From NCBI RefSeq assembly GCF_000179595.2, contig NZ_JH556658.1, positions 558,979 to 622,978 on the forward strand: a stretch of 64,000 nucleotides of DNA. The letters are read 5' to 3'. This DNA is from Acetivibrio cellulolyticus CD2 (lineage in GTDB: Bacteria > Bacillota > Clostridia > Acetivibrionales > Acetivibrionaceae). The position numbers and the translations under genes are program-made. Positions 30,501 to 40,500 of the stretch are shown here, in pieces. Under the pieces are notes generated by a model. That model ran no database searches and had not been told where the DNA came from. It saw only the letters and a list, made by a program, of their open reading frames with translations. Position 1 is the first letter of the stretch. Each line of letters starts with the position of its first letter.

Positions 30501-33500
30501 CAGTTGCTGATGGAGACAATATAATTGGCGTAATCAAGGGTTCGGCTATAAATAACGACGGTGCTTCAAAGATTGGATATACTGCACCTCGTGTGGACGG
30601 ACAGATGAAGGTAATTGAAAAAGCACAAGAAAATGCAGGAATATCTCCTGAAAGTATTTCATACGTAGAAGCACATGGAACTGGAACTCCATTGGGAGAT
30701 CCGATTGAAATTGAGGCATTAACCGGGGCGTTCAGGAAGAAAACTTCTCAAAAAGGTTTTTGTGCCGTTGGTTCGGTTAAGACCAATATAGGGCATCTGG
30801 ATTCGGCTGCCGGTGTTACAGGGCTGATCAAAACATTGCTGTCATTAAAACATAGAATGCTGCCACCGAGTCTTAATTTTAAGAGCCCGAATCCGGGAAT
30901 TGATTTTGAGAATAGTCCGTTTTTTGTAAATAACCAGTTGCGTGAATGGAAAACAAATAGTGAGCATTTACGTGCAGGAGTAAGTTCATTTGGAATTGGG
31001 GGCACAAATGTACATGTTGTAGTAGAAGAGGCTCCTGAAGTAATAAAGGATAATTCCGATACAGGCCCTTACATTCTGGTGTTTTCAGCAAAGACTAGAA
31101 GTGCGTTAGTGACTAGAATTGCTAACTTTACAGACTTCCTTAAGGCAAATCCGCAGACAAATATCGCAGATGCTGCATATACCCTAATGCTTGGACGAAG
31201 GGAAATGGAATACAGGTGCTTTGTTGTAGCAAGTTCTCGTGAAGAAGCTGTTGAAAAGCTTGGAAACGTCCTTGCAGATCCTCAGAAAACCATAATTAAT
31301 AGTAGTAATGAAAAGAAGAATATAAAGGGTGCATTGAGTCAAAACAAGGTAACAGATTGGTTGATAGGATGTTCGCTGGAGGAAATCGGGCAGAGTTGGT
31401 TGGCTGGCGAAAGTATAGATTGGAAAAAGCTTTATGAAGGACAGAAAAGAAGAAGGATTTCATTGCCTGTATACACCTTTGAAGGCAAATCCTTTTGGAT
31501 AGATGGAAATAAGAAAAAAGAAGCAGAAAAAACCGAGGAAAAAGCGGGTGTAAAAAAGGAACTTTCAGAGTGGTTTTATGTGCCTGTTTGGAAGCAGTCA
31601 TCTAAAGAGTTGCACTTTAAACCTGTAGCAAACCAAATTAGAGAAGAGAATGTTCTTGTCTTTACCGGAAAAGGTATGTTTACTTCTAGACTGGTGGAGA
31701 AACTGCGTGAGTTCAATAAGAATATTATTACAGTATTCAAGGGAGATGAATACCGGGAGTTAAAGGATGGCATCTGTATTATTCGTGCTGACGCCCAGAG
31801 TGATTATGCAGAGCTGCTTAAGACTCTATCCGGTATGGGAAAGAGACCTGCACGTATTATACACCTGCTGGGAATTGATGATCATGGAAACGCGCAGCCA
31901 AATTCAGGGGAAGAGCTGTTCTACAGCTTGTTACATCTTGCTCAGGCTGTAGGAAGCGAGGGCGTGAATACACCTCTTATGGTAAAGGTGCTGCTAAACG
32001 GTTCACAAAAGGTATTCAGCCCGAAGGAGTTAAATCCTCAAAAGGCACTTCATTTAGGCCCTTGCAAGGTAATTCCTGTGGAATATCCGTACATAAAAAT
32101 GAACAGTGTTGATTTTGTTCTGCCTGATCTGGACAGTGAAGAGGAACAGGACGTTATAGAACAATTGGCTGCTGAAGTTTTTGCACAAAATGAAGATGAG
32201 TTTGTGGCCTATCGTGGTACAACAAGATTTGAACAGGACTTTGACAAGATACAAATTCCAGAGGAGAGCGAAAGCATTGCCACGCTGAAGGAAGAAGGAG
32301 TATACCTGGTCACTGGAGGCTTGGGCGGTATGGGATTGGTTATGGCAGAGTATCTAGCAAGGAAAGTAAGAGCTAAACTTGTGCTTGTTGGCCGTTCTCA
32401 GTTCCCACAGGAAGAGGAATGGGACCGTTGGATTTCTGAAAATGGTTTAAAAAACAAAACATCCGAAGCTATACAAAGACTAAATGAAATCAGAGGTATT
32501 GGTGCTCAGGTACTTACTTGCCAGGCAGATGTTACGGATATCGAACAGATGAATGCTGTTCGACAAAAGGCCGAGTCTGTTTTTGGCAAAGTCAATGGAA
32601 TTATTCATGCAGCAGGTAATCCGGGTGGTGGTATGATTCAGCTTAAAAAGCGTGAGTTTGCCCAAAATGTAATTCTGCCTAAGGTTGCCGGTACTGAAGC
32701 CTTGTATAGGGTTTTTGAAGACGGACAGCTGGATTTCTTTATTTGCTGTTCATCTCTGAATGCAATTACAGGGGGATTCGGGCAAGTAGATTACAGTGCT
32801 GCAAATGCCTACCTTGATGCTTTTGCCCAGGCTCATTACACTCGCAGGGGAACCAGGATGCTTTCAATTAACTGGGACCGCTGGCCGGGAACAGGTATGG
32901 CTGCAGGAAACGGTATAAAAGCAGTTGATAAAAATAAGGTTTTACATCCTTTGCTTGGAAGAAAGATAGAGAGTGATTTACAAAAGTCTGTATTTTTAGC
33001 GGAATGGAACCCGAAAAAGGACTGGGTGCTCTCAGAACACCTCGTTATGGGTACTCCAACCATAGCAGGTACTACATATCTGGAAACTGTACGTGCTGCA
33101 ATAGAGGAAGAAGAGGCATTGAGCAAAACAGAAATGGAATTTACAGAAGTAATCTTTTTGGCACCAATGGCAGTAAAAGAAGATGAAAGCAGAACAGTGC
33201 TTACAGTATTGGAAAAAGCAGAAGAAGGCTATACATTCCAGGTTGTCAGCAGGTGGCAGGATGGAGATGAGTCAAGTTGGCAGCAGCATGTAAAGGGCAA
33301 GGTCAAAGTTCTTTCAAATAAAGAGAACCCTAAAGTGTACCAGGTGAAAGAATTGATTGAAGCATGTAATGTACGGAAGTTAGAACCGGGAGTACAGGAA
33401 AATGATCCTGGAAAAGCGTTTATCAGCTTTGGAAAGAGATGGATATCCCTTAGGAACCTTTACCTGGGAGTACAGGAGGGTATATCGGAAATTGAACTGG

Positions 33501-34447
33501 ATGAAGAGTTTACATCCGATCTTGTTGAGTACAAACTGCATCCTTCTCTTCTTGATGTAGCGACGGGCTCGGTACGTTTGGCAGCAGGTGGTAACTATCT
33601 TCCGTTTTCATATGGAAGTTTGTATGTGAATGGGCCATTGTGCAGAAAAATGTATGCACATATTCAGTTTAAAAACGGCTATGAGGGACAGGAAGAGATA
33701 ATAACCAGCGACATTCATCTGATGGATGAACAGGGTGTCGCGTTGGTAGAAATAAAGGACTTCTCCATGCGCCTTACCGGAGAAGCGGCTGCAGCAGCAA
33801 TTCGATCAGGAGTACATTCTGCAAGAAGCAATTTCGGGCAAAACTGGTTGGAGGAAATTTATAACGCTGCAGGACGTAAGGAAACAAGTATCTTCAACGA
33901 AGGTATTTCTCCGGAGGAAGGACAGGAAGCACTGGAGCGAATACTTAAGGGATGCGTAAGACCTCAGGTGATTGTATCGGTTAAGGAAATAAGGGAGGCT
34001 ATCCGGCAGGCAAACTATATCAAGCAATCCGGAAATTTAGATAAGGCATCAAATGCTGCTTCCACTGTGAGACATCCACGTCCGGAATTGCAAAATGCCT
34101 ATGTAGGACCTAAAAATGAAACAGAGAAAAAGCTGGTTGAAATATGGCAGGATACCTTGATGATAGACGGTATAGGAATTCATGATGAGTTCTTTGAACT
34201 TGGAGGAGATTCCTTACTGCTTATACAATTCCATTCGAAGCTGAAAGAGGAGTTTAAAAGTGAGATAGCGGTTGTAGATTTGTACAAATACAATACGGTG
34301 AATTTGCTGTCAAAGTACCTCACAGGAGGCAATGAAGCAGAGAAAAAACCGGCATTTGATCAGGTAAACAGTCGTGCTAATAAACAGATTGAAATAATGA
34401 ATAGAAGAAAACAAGAGATGATGAAAAAGAGAGGGGTTAATGTATGA
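24539..34447 (+). CDS. Hybrid NRPS/PKS: FAAL-ACP-C-A(Gly)-PCP-KS-KR-DH-ACP
   Basis: A 3302-residue megasynthase starting after AAAAGGGG. Domains: FAAL (1-580; SSGSTGDPKGV), ACP (S613), condensation (about 675-1110; HHIVFDG 802-808), adenylation (1130-1625; YTSGSTGRPKG), PCP (S1682), ketosynthase (1740-2165; C1910, H2046, H2086). A scar of about 145 residues stands where an AT would be. Ketoreductase (GGLGGMG, Y2752/N2756), dehydratase (H2834, D3006) and ACP (S3225) follow. The adenylation code reads DILQLGVIWK, one change from the known glycine code. FAAL activates a fatty acid, C joins it to Gly, and the PKS module adds and reduces a malonyl unit. KR precedes DH, unlike the usual DH-KR order. 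With no AT, malonate must come from the enzyme at 53,361. The stop overlaps the next start by 4 bases. Confidence 0.93.
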   Translation: MSTQETLSNVVISRANEDSRGITFILSDEQEIFVSYKEMYLSSLELLYYMQQAGFKKGDEVVFQLEDNRKFIFSFWACILGGMIPVPVTPGTNDEHKMKLFKIWNILKKPKLIASRKLVEKLEDFASENDLKNEIGSIRENVYCFEEINLTGKQGVIYEPSAEDTAFIQFSSGSTGDPKGVVISHKNVLTNINAMAECGGTSSADSTLSWMPLTHDMGLVGVHIISVFLGINQYNMQTQLFIRYPVLWIKKASQHKATMLYSPNFGYKHFLKFFSKDVAKDWDLSNVRLVTNGAEPISMELCDEFMDTLCEYRLKRNAMYTVYGMAEATLGITFPNPGEEFCSVTFDRGFLGVGDKVRTVQKGDKNGVTFANVGFPISNCYVRICDEKNNPLEDNYMGHIQIKGGNVTCGYYNREDLTQEIISPDGWLNTGDLGLMINGRLIVAGRSKDIIFAGGQNFYSHDIERVAESVEGVELGKIAAVGVFNEAKHCDELVLFVLFKQKTELFIPLVESLKKIISLRFGIEAQEVIPVKHIPKTTSGKFQRYKLRETIEAGGFDAVKQEIHELMAQKYSNRVIDMPQNDVENDLVKIWSEVLNIEYVGTRDDFFAIGGDSLKAGQLISRVRETFGVELSHSELFENSDIVELAKLIENYNKKLQDGDNDIAGISPEEGKMQLSSGQNRLYFLDRLNSGSSQYNLNMVLRVHGEVNRDALQKSLCEVVKRHKVLSVTFAEENGQPVQVYNDLNVQLPFVDLSSKPDRENSMLELATAEAARPFELDKGPLFRSTLVGMGEREYAFIFVVHHIVFDGWSFGILLKELSHYYNVFSGGEHVSLEDAGIQYPDVAVWQMKRMEGEGISRQLEYWKEKLSGKLPVMELPADRQRPSVHSFKGAKFRFNVPEEMVKELQTLAQQKKVTMYMLLLAAFDLLLYRYTNQEDIIVGSPVANRTRTEMENVIGYFTNNLVLRTNILEAYSFDEFLKQVKKVTLEAYRNQEVPFEKLVEVLKVERDMSRNPLFQVLFSLQNMPLPQVKFGEASISPIDIDSKIARFDLALDIREVAGELVADFEYNTDLFNEDTIARMAGHYNKLLQEITAYTDKSVQSYDILTQHEKEVFMKSWEETAVDLGGTSCWIELFEEMAERHHSSVAVAATDGCITYEELNKRANRLAHYLNSSGMRPEKIVGVFMNRTIDMMTALIGIHKAGAAYLPMDPLFPKDRIAYMLEDAEVDLILTQTRLIDMLPDNKSRIIPMDSEWAEIEKFGSENPKKHQSGNNLAYLIYTSGSTGRPKGVQIEQYALLNLLKSMEQKTGVTNGDSLLAVTTLSFDIAGLELFMPMIAGAKVVIAGREDVTDGNRMAEMIEEHNITLMQATPATWRLLIESGWKGSKNLNILCGGEALPKDLAGQLIERCGYLLNVYGPTETTIWSTLEQVDSPEDNTIGKPIANTQVYILDKAMNHLPFGVPGELYIGGEGLARGYINQPELSAEKFVADPFIQGKWNLNKLQTEEKASARMYRTGDMARLLPDGRIEFLGRADQQVKIRGFRIELGEIEALLNQNPSIKESVVAVKELIPGQNALVAYIIPEKDKDSKDLGADVLRRYLKEMLPDYMIPSAFVCMEAFPMTPNRKIDRKALSVPQGFIPQLEGDFTAPSDEVETRLVEIWQEVLNINRVGIKDNFFDLGGHSLLLTKVRNKIKETFNKEVSTMDLFKYTTIEALSRHIKGETEHKTVQQEKRIKRESNGGIAVIGMSGRFPGAKNIEEFWSVLRDGKETIGRFSDEEVLAQGITENNLKKPEYVKAWGVLEDADKFDAAFFGYNPGEAELLDPQQRVFLEEAWKAFEDAGYDSEKNNGLVGVFASSGMNTYSRNILESRESKGLAGDYQIMTSNDKDFLATRVAYKLNLEGPGITVQTACSSSLVAVHLACRSLMDGECDMALAGGVSIRMPQKAGYLYQEGMILSPDGHCRAFDQNSRGTVGGNGAGVVVLKRLEDAVADGDNIIGVIKGSAINNDGASKIGYTAPRVDGQMKVIEKAQENAGISPESISYVEAHGTGTPLGDPIEIEALTGAFRKKTSQKGFCAVGSVKTNIGHLDSAAGVTGLIKTLLSLKHRMLPPSLNFKSPNPGIDFENSPFFVNNQLREWKTNSEHLRAGVSSFGIGGTNVHVVVEEAPEVIKDNSDTGPYILVFSAKTRSALVTRIANFTDFLKANPQTNIADAAYTLMLGRREMEYRCFVVASSREEAVEKLGNVLADPQKTIINSSNEKKNIKGALSQNKVTDWLIGCSLEEIGQSWLAGESIDWKKLYEGQKRRRISLPVYTFEGKSFWIDGNKKKEAEKTEEKAGVKKELSEWFYVPVWKQSSKELHFKPVANQIREENVLVFTGKGMFTSRLVEKLREFNKNIITVFKGDEYRELKDGICIIRADAQSDYAELLKTLSGMGKRPARIIHLLGIDDHGNAQPNSGEELFYSLLHLAQAVGSEGVNTPLMVKVLLNGSQKVFSPKELNPQKALHLGPCKVIPVEYPYIKMNSVDFVLPDLDSEEEQDVIEQLAAEVFAQNEDEFVAYRGTTRFEQDFDKIQIPEESESIATLKEEGVYLVTGGLGGMGLVMAEYLARKVRAKLVLVGRSQFPQEEEWDRWISENGLKNKTSEAIQRLNEIRGIGAQVLTCQADVTDIEQMNAVRQKAESVFGKVNGIIHAAGNPGGGMIQLKKREFAQNVILPKVAGTEALYRVFEDGQLDFFICCSSLNAITGGFGQVDYSAANAYLDAFAQAHYTRRGTRMLSINWDRWPGTGMAAGNGIKAVDKNKVLHPLLGRKIESDLQKSVFLAEWNPKKDWVLSEHLVMGTPTIAGTTYLETVRAAIEEEEALSKTEMEFTEVIFLAPMAVKEDESRTVLTVLEKAEEGYTFQVVSRWQDGDESSWQQHVKGKVKVLSNKENPKVYQVKELIEACNVRKLEPGVQENDPGKAFISFGKRWISLRNLYLGVQEGISEIELDEEFTSDLVEYKLHPSLLDVATGSVRLAAGGNYLPFSYGSLYVNGPLCRKMYAHIQFKNGYEGQEEIITSDIHLMDEQGVALVEIKDFSMRLTGEAAAAAIRSGVHSARSNFGQNWLEEIYNAAGRKETSIFNEGISPEEGQEALERILKGCVRPQVIVSVKEIREAIRQANYIKQSGNLDKASNAASTVRHPRPELQNAYVGPKNETEKKLVEIWQDTLMIDGIGIHDEFFELGGDSLLLIQFHSKLKEEFKSEIAVVDLYKYNTVNLLSKYLTGGNEAEKKPAFDQVNSRANKQIEIMNRRKQEMMKKRGVNV

Positions 34448-37400
34448 GTAACATAAATGAAAACATAGAACTTGATGAAAATAACTCACTTGGAGCTATT
34501 GCCATAATTGGTATGACAGGAAAATTCCCGGGAGCAAAGGATATGGATGAATTTTGGAAAAACCTTTGCGAAGGGGTTGAATCGGTAAAGTTTTTTAACC
34601 GTGAAGAGTTGATTGAGATGGGTATTGATCCGCATCTTCTGGACAATCCAAGGTTTGTTGCGGCTGATGCTGTGTTGGATGATATGGATAAATTTGATGC
34701 CTCATTCTTCGATTATTCTGCCAGAGAAGCGGAAATTATGGACCCGCAGCACAGAATGTTTTTGGAGAGTGCATGGGAGGTACTGGAAAGTGCAGGATAC
34801 AGCTCAGAGTTATACAAAGGAAGAGTTTCGGTGTATGCAGGAGCAAATTTAAGCAGCTATATGCTCAGAAACATTTATTCCAACCCGGGATTAGTTGAAA
34901 ATTTGGGATCATTTAAGATCATGATTGCAAATTCACAGGACTTTTTGGCTACGCGTGTGTCTTATAAATTGAATTTGACAGGTCCAAGTGTTAATGTAAA
35001 TACCTTGTGTTCATCTTCAATAGTTGCACTTCATATGGGCTGCCAGAATTTGCTCAACTACGGTTGTGATATAGCTTTGGCTGGCGGTGTTTCATTCCAG
35101 ATATCCAGAAATGAGGCCTTCTTTTACCAGGAAGGTGGTATAGGCTCCGGGGATGGACACTGTCGTGCTTATGATGCAGGTGCGAATGGTACAGTTAGCG
35201 GAAGCGGATTGGGTGTAGTAGCACTGAAAAGGCTGGAAGATGCAATAGCCGACGGAGACCACATACATGCAGTGATCAGGGGTATAGGTATAAATAACGA
35301 CGGTTCTGATAAGAACAGTTATACAGCTCCGAATGTAGAAGGTCAGGCAGATTGTATTGCTGAAGCTATAGCAATTTCAGGTGTAAACCCGGAGACTATT
35401 ACATATATTGACGGTCACGGTACCGGTACCAATCTGGGAGACCCAATAGAGATTTCTGCTTTGACTAAGGCTTTCCGCTCATATACAGATAAAAAGCAGT
35501 TTTGTGCCATAGGTTCTGTGAAAACCAATATAGGCCACTTGGTAACTGCGGGAGGCCTTGCAAGTCTATGTAAGACAGTTCTTGCTATGCAGCACAGGGT
35601 GATTCCTCCGAGTTTAAATTTTGAGAAGGCAAATCCAAAAATCGATTTTATGAATAGTCCGTTTTATGTTAATAATACTTTGAAGCCATGGGAAACAGAA
35701 GGTTTTCCATTGCGTGGAGCAATCAGTTCGTTTGGTATCGGCGGAACCAACACCCATGTAATTTTGGAAGAAGCACCAAAGGCCGAGCCTTCATCTACTT
35801 CGCAAAGACCATGGCAATTGGTTGTTTTATCTGCAAAGACAGGCACAGCATTAGAAACTATGACGCAAAACTTTGCTTCATATATAAGAAAAAATCCGGA
35901 TGTAAATCTTGCAGATGTTGCTTTTACACTTCAGGTAGGACGAAAGAATTTCAATCACCGAAGAATGCTTTTGTGCCGGGATACTTCCGAACTACTTGAA
36001 AAACTTGAGAAAGGAAATGTATTCTCACGTTTTGAAAAACCTAAAGAGCTGCCTGTTGTGTTTGTATTCAGCGGAGAGGAATCAGAATATGCAGGGTTAG
36101 GTGCAGAGCTTTACAGAACCGAGCCATTATACAGAAGTATTGTCGATGAATGCGCTGAAGTTGTCGAAAGACTTACAGGGATAGATATGGTAAATAAGCT
36201 TTATCATCTATCACACGAAGGATTAAATGAAGCTGGAAGGTTTAAAGAAGAAGTTGCCAACAGGGCTGCTGCATTTATTACCGGTTACGCATTAGCTTCA
36301 CTCTGGAGGTCATGGGATATAGAGCCTGAAATGATGATCGGAGAAGGAGTTGGAGAATATGTTGCTGCGTGCATTGCCGGAGTTATGACGGTTCAGGATG
36401 CTTTGAGAATGGTTTGTTCCAGGGATGATGAACTGTTTGATACATTAAAAAATATCACATTACAGGCACCACAACTGTCGCTTATTTCAAGTGTTACAGG
36501 TAAAATGATGGATTCATCAGAGGCAGTAAAGTCTGAATACTGGATTAGCCAGCGTGCTGCTGTAAGATTTATGAACGGGTTGGAGGATGTTTGTAAAGAT
36601 AGCGATCAGATTCTTGTTGAAATGGGACCTGGAAGCATGAGCAGCAAGGCTGTATGGCAAGCTGTGAAAGGAAGCGAAATGACCAGTCAGGGAGCAGATG
36701 AGAAATTTGCGAAGGTTGGTCCTGAGATTATACAGATATTTGGAAGTAATGAATGTAGTGGAGACTATTACAACCTGATGACTGGTGTTGGACAATTCTG
36801 GCTTGCAGGCGGTAAGGTTGACTGGAATAAGATGTATCAGGAGGAGAGACGATGCCGTATTCCGCTGCCTACATATCCTTTTGAAAGACAAAGCTATTGG
36901 ATTGAGCCCGGTCAGCGCTATCAAAGTGCAGAACAGACTTTTAAAATTGAGAAAAATGAGGATATTACCGCGTCAGTGCTTAATGCGGATTATACTGATG
37001 GAAATATAAATATTGCACTTAAGTTTGATAAGAACGATGAAAACAGCAAGGAAAGATTGGAAGAGGCATTAATCTTTAAGCAGAAGCTTGAGGAATTCTG
37101 TAGGAACTATAAGGGCATATCTTCTGGCATGACGGTTTCTCCTGTGAACTTGAACGTATCAAGGAGTGCAGGTGGAGATCCACGGCTTGAAAAAAGACCA
37201 CGTCCTCAGATGGATGAGGCATATATTGAGCCAAGAAATGAAACCGAGAAAATAATAGCAGAGCGCTGGCAGGAGGTACTGGGCTATGAACAAGTGGGAG
37301 TAAAGGACAACTTCTTTGTTTTGGGTGGCCATTCACTGATTGCTGCTGCTATTGCAAATGATCTTGAAAAGGTGTTCAAAGTTCAGATACCATTCACACA

Positions 37401-37518
37401 AATATTTGAAGCTTCTACTGTAGAAGAAATTGCTGAGGTAGTAGAAAATTACCGTTGGGCTCAAAAGGATGTAGCAGCGGTTGCTGAAATGGAAGAAGTC
37501 GAAAGTGGAACGATATAG
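34444..37518 (+). CDS. PKS module: KS, degenerate AT, ACP
   Basis: A 1024-residue module. The ketosynthase is intact (C189 in LCSSS, H325, H365). A region recognisably derived from an acyltransferase follows (about 540-745), but its motifs are destroyed. GQGSQ has become GEESE, and the nucleophile motif GHSVG has become GEGVG, so Ser is Gly at about 635 and the preceding His is Glu. The segment with the catalytic His is deleted. The post-AT linker (FWLAGGKVDW, TYPFERQSYW) and a C-terminal ACP (S964) are normal. There is no KR, so it should add a beta-keto C2 unit if loaded in trans. The start overlaps the previous stop (ATGA), implying translational coupling. Confidence 0.92.
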   Translation: MSNINENIELDENNSLGAIAIIGMTGKFPGAKDMDEFWKNLCEGVESVKFFNREELIEMGIDPHLLDNPRFVAADAVLDDMDKFDASFFDYSAREAEIMDPQHRMFLESAWEVLESAGYSSELYKGRVSVYAGANLSSYMLRNIYSNPGLVENLGSFKIMIANSQDFLATRVSYKLNLTGPSVNVNTLCSSSIVALHMGCQNLLNYGCDIALAGGVSFQISRNEAFFYQEGGIGSGDGHCRAYDAGANGTVSGSGLGVVALKRLEDAIADGDHIHAVIRGIGINNDGSDKNSYTAPNVEGQADCIAEAIAISGVNPETITYIDGHGTGTNLGDPIEISALTKAFRSYTDKKQFCAIGSVKTNIGHLVTAGGLASLCKTVLAMQHRVIPPSLNFEKANPKIDFMNSPFYVNNTLKPWETEGFPLRGAISSFGIGGTNTHVILEEAPKAEPSSTSQRPWQLVVLSAKTGTALETMTQNFASYIRKNPDVNLADVAFTLQVGRKNFNHRRMLLCRDTSELLEKLEKGNVFSRFEKPKELPVVFVFSGEESEYAGLGAELYRTEPLYRSIVDECAEVVERLTGIDMVNKLYHLSHEGLNEAGRFKEEVANRAAAFITGYALASLWRSWDIEPEMMIGEGVGEYVAACIAGVMTVQDALRMVCSRDDELFDTLKNITLQAPQLSLISSVTGKMMDSSEAVKSEYWISQRAAVRFMNGLEDVCKDSDQILVEMGPGSMSSKAVWQAVKGSEMTSQGADEKFAKVGPEIIQIFGSNECSGDYYNLMTGVGQFWLAGGKVDWNKMYQEERRCRIPLPTYPFERQSYWIEPGQRYQSAEQTFKIEKNEDITASVLNADYTDGNINIALKFDKNDENSKERLEEALIFKQKLEEFCRNYKGISSGMTVSPVNLNVSRSAGGDPRLEKRPRPQMDEAYIEPRNETEKIIAERWQEVLGYEQVGVKDNFFVLGGHSLIAAAIANDLEKVFKVQIPFTQIFEASTVEEIAEVVENYRWAQKDVAAVAEMEEVESGTI

Positions 37519-37561
37519 GGATGTTAAAAAGTACTAGGTTTTATTGTTATGGGAGGCAGCT

Positions 37562-40500
37562 ATGTCAACAAAAGAGTTAATATCCTGCTTGCGTGAAGCA
37601 GGTATCAAGCTTTATCTGGATAATGGGGAATTGCGTTTTCAGGCACCTAAAGGTGCCTTGACCCCTGAACTGCGTGAAAAACTTGTTGAAAATAAGTGTG
37701 AGGTTATTGCATTTTTAAGGAAGGTCAGCTTGGACAGCAGCACAGTAAGACAGCCAATACTTCCGGTACCAAGGGATGGGGAGCATTTACCGGTTTCGTT
37801 TTCTCAGCAGTCATTATGGTTTTTTGACCAGTGGAGTCCCAAAAATCCTGTATATAATATTCCGAACGCTGTCAGGCTATATGGAGAATTAAATATTAAT
37901 GCCATGGAGACTGCTATTTCTACACTGGTAAAACGCCATGAGTCTTTGAGGACTACTTTTAAAGGTATAGACGGGAAGCCGGTTCAGGTTATAGTACCCG
38001 AAAGTGAATATACTTTGGAGGTAAAAGATTTATCATACCTTCAGGCAAAAGACGCAGAAATAGCACTTGAAAGGGAGCTTAATGAGGTGGCCTGGACGGC
38101 TTTTGACTTGGAGAAAGGTCCAGTTTGGAGGACACAACTTTTTAAAATAAATGAGATGGAATATGTGTTTTTTCTGGTAATACATCATATTATTTCAGAT
38201 GCCTGGTCCAATATTATTTTTGTTAAAGAATTTTTAAGCCTTTATGAAGCATTTAACAAAGGTATAACACCAAATCTTCCTGTTATGCCGGTACAGTTTG
38301 CAGACTATGCATGCTGGCAGAGGAAATTGATGGCTGATCAGGAGGTTAGGAAGAATTTACTGGATTACTGGAAAGAGAAGCTTGCATCTCCTGTTGTGCT
38401 GGAACTTCCTACAGACTACCCGAGACCGGTTGCACAAAGCTTTTCAGGAAGCACAGCAACACTGAATCTGTCAAAGGATTTAAGTACAAGGTTAAAAGAG
38501 CTCTGTATAAAAGAGGATGTTACGCTTTTTATGCTTCTTCTAGCGGTTTTTGAAATATTGCTCTATAGATATTCAGGTCAGGAAGATATTATCATTGGCA
38601 CAGTAGCAGCAAACAGGGGCCAAATTGAGAGTACAGGTCTGATTGGTTTTGTAATGAATACGCTGGCCCTAAGATGTAATCTTATGGGAAATCCAACAGT
38701 AAAAGAATTGCTTAAGAGGGTTAAACAAACTACGCTTTGTGCATATGACTATCAGGAATTACCCTTTGATATGCTGCTTGAAGAATTGAAGCTCGAAAGG
38801 GACATAAGCCGTACACCTTTGTTTCAAGTGATGTACATTCACCAGAATGTGCAAGAGGTAGAGCTTAAAGCAAACGGTCTTAAGATTGAAATAGAGGAAG
38901 TGGAGAACAGTGCAGCACCCTTTGATCTTAGATTGACTTCAAAGGAAACTGAGGAAGGAATTGAAGCAAGACTCGATTATTGTACTGATCTCTTCAAACC
39001 GGATACTATAGAACGTATGTTGGCACATTTTACGAATCTTCTTGAAGCTGTGGCGAAGGATACAAGTCTTAAGATAGGGCAGATGCCTCTTTTGTCAAAA
39101 GAAGAATACAGGCAATTAGTTATGGAATTTAACCAAACTACTGTTCCTTATCCGACAAACAAGCTTATTCATGAGCTTTTTGAGCAACAGGTTGAAAAAT
39201 CCCCCGATACCATTGCAGTGGTTTTCGGTCTGGATCAATTGACTTATAGTGAGTTAAACTGTCGTGCCAACCAATTGGCTAGCTACCTTAGAAAAATGGG
39301 TGTGGGACCGGATATGCCGGTCGGAGTGTGTCTCGAACGTTCTTTGGATATGGTTGTCAGCCTTTTAGGTATATTAAAGGCTGGAGGTGCTTATGTTCCT
39401 TTCGACCCCGGGTATCCCAAAGCACGGTTCGAACATATGATACAGGATGCAAAGGTGAAGCTGATCCTAACCTGGGAAAAATTCATTGAAAAAATCCCCA
39501 GTAGTGAAGCGGTTGTGTTATGTCTTGATAAAGAGAAGAAAGTTTTGGAGATGGAGGATGTAAAAAATCCTGTTGTAAACGTAAACGACAAAAATTTAGC
39601 TTATGTAATATATACATCCGGCTCTACAGGTAAGCCGAAGGGGGCAATGAATACACACCTCGGTATGAGAAACCACAAACAATGGATGCAGGATACTTTT
39701 AAACTGACAGGGGAAGATGCAGTGCTGCAAAAAACTCCTTTTAGCTTCGATGTGTCCGTCTGGGAATTTTTCTGGCCCCTTATAACCGGTGCCAGGTTGG
39801 TGGTGGCACAACCGGAGGGGCATAAGGACAGCAGTTACATTGTAAAAACTATAATAGAGCAGAAAATTTCAGTTATTCACTTTGTACCGTCCATGCTATC
39901 GGCGTTCTTAGAACATCCTGATGTTGAGAAATGTACCGGACTTAAGCAGGTGTTTGTAAGCGGGGAGGCTTTGAGTCCACAACTTGAAAGAAGATTCCAT
40001 GATTTGTTTTTAATACCGCTTCACAATGTTTACGGACCTGCAGAATGTGCAGACGTTTCTACTTCATGGACCTGTACAGGAGATTCAAAGGATAAAACGA
40101 TGCCGATCGGAAGGCCTATCTCAAATGTACAGGTATACATACTTGACTCTTTTATGAATCCTGTGCCTGTTGGAGTTCCCGGTGAATTATGTGTGTCGGG
40201 AGCAGGAGTAGGAAGAGGATACATAAACAATCCGGAATTGACCGGAGAAAGGTTTGTCAATATCACACTAAAACATGATGAATTCGGCGAGAAAAATCTT
40301 CTTGTTTATAAGACCGGAGATAGGGCGTTTTGGCGTCCGGATGGTGTCGTTGAGTATATAGGGAGGGCAGACTTTCAAGTGAAAATCAGGGGCTTGCGTA
40401 TAGAGTTGGGTGAAATTGAGGAAGTTATACTGAAGCATGGCTTGATAAAAGAAGCTGTTGTGGTAGCGCAGGAGAGTGAAAACGGTAACAAATATCTTTG

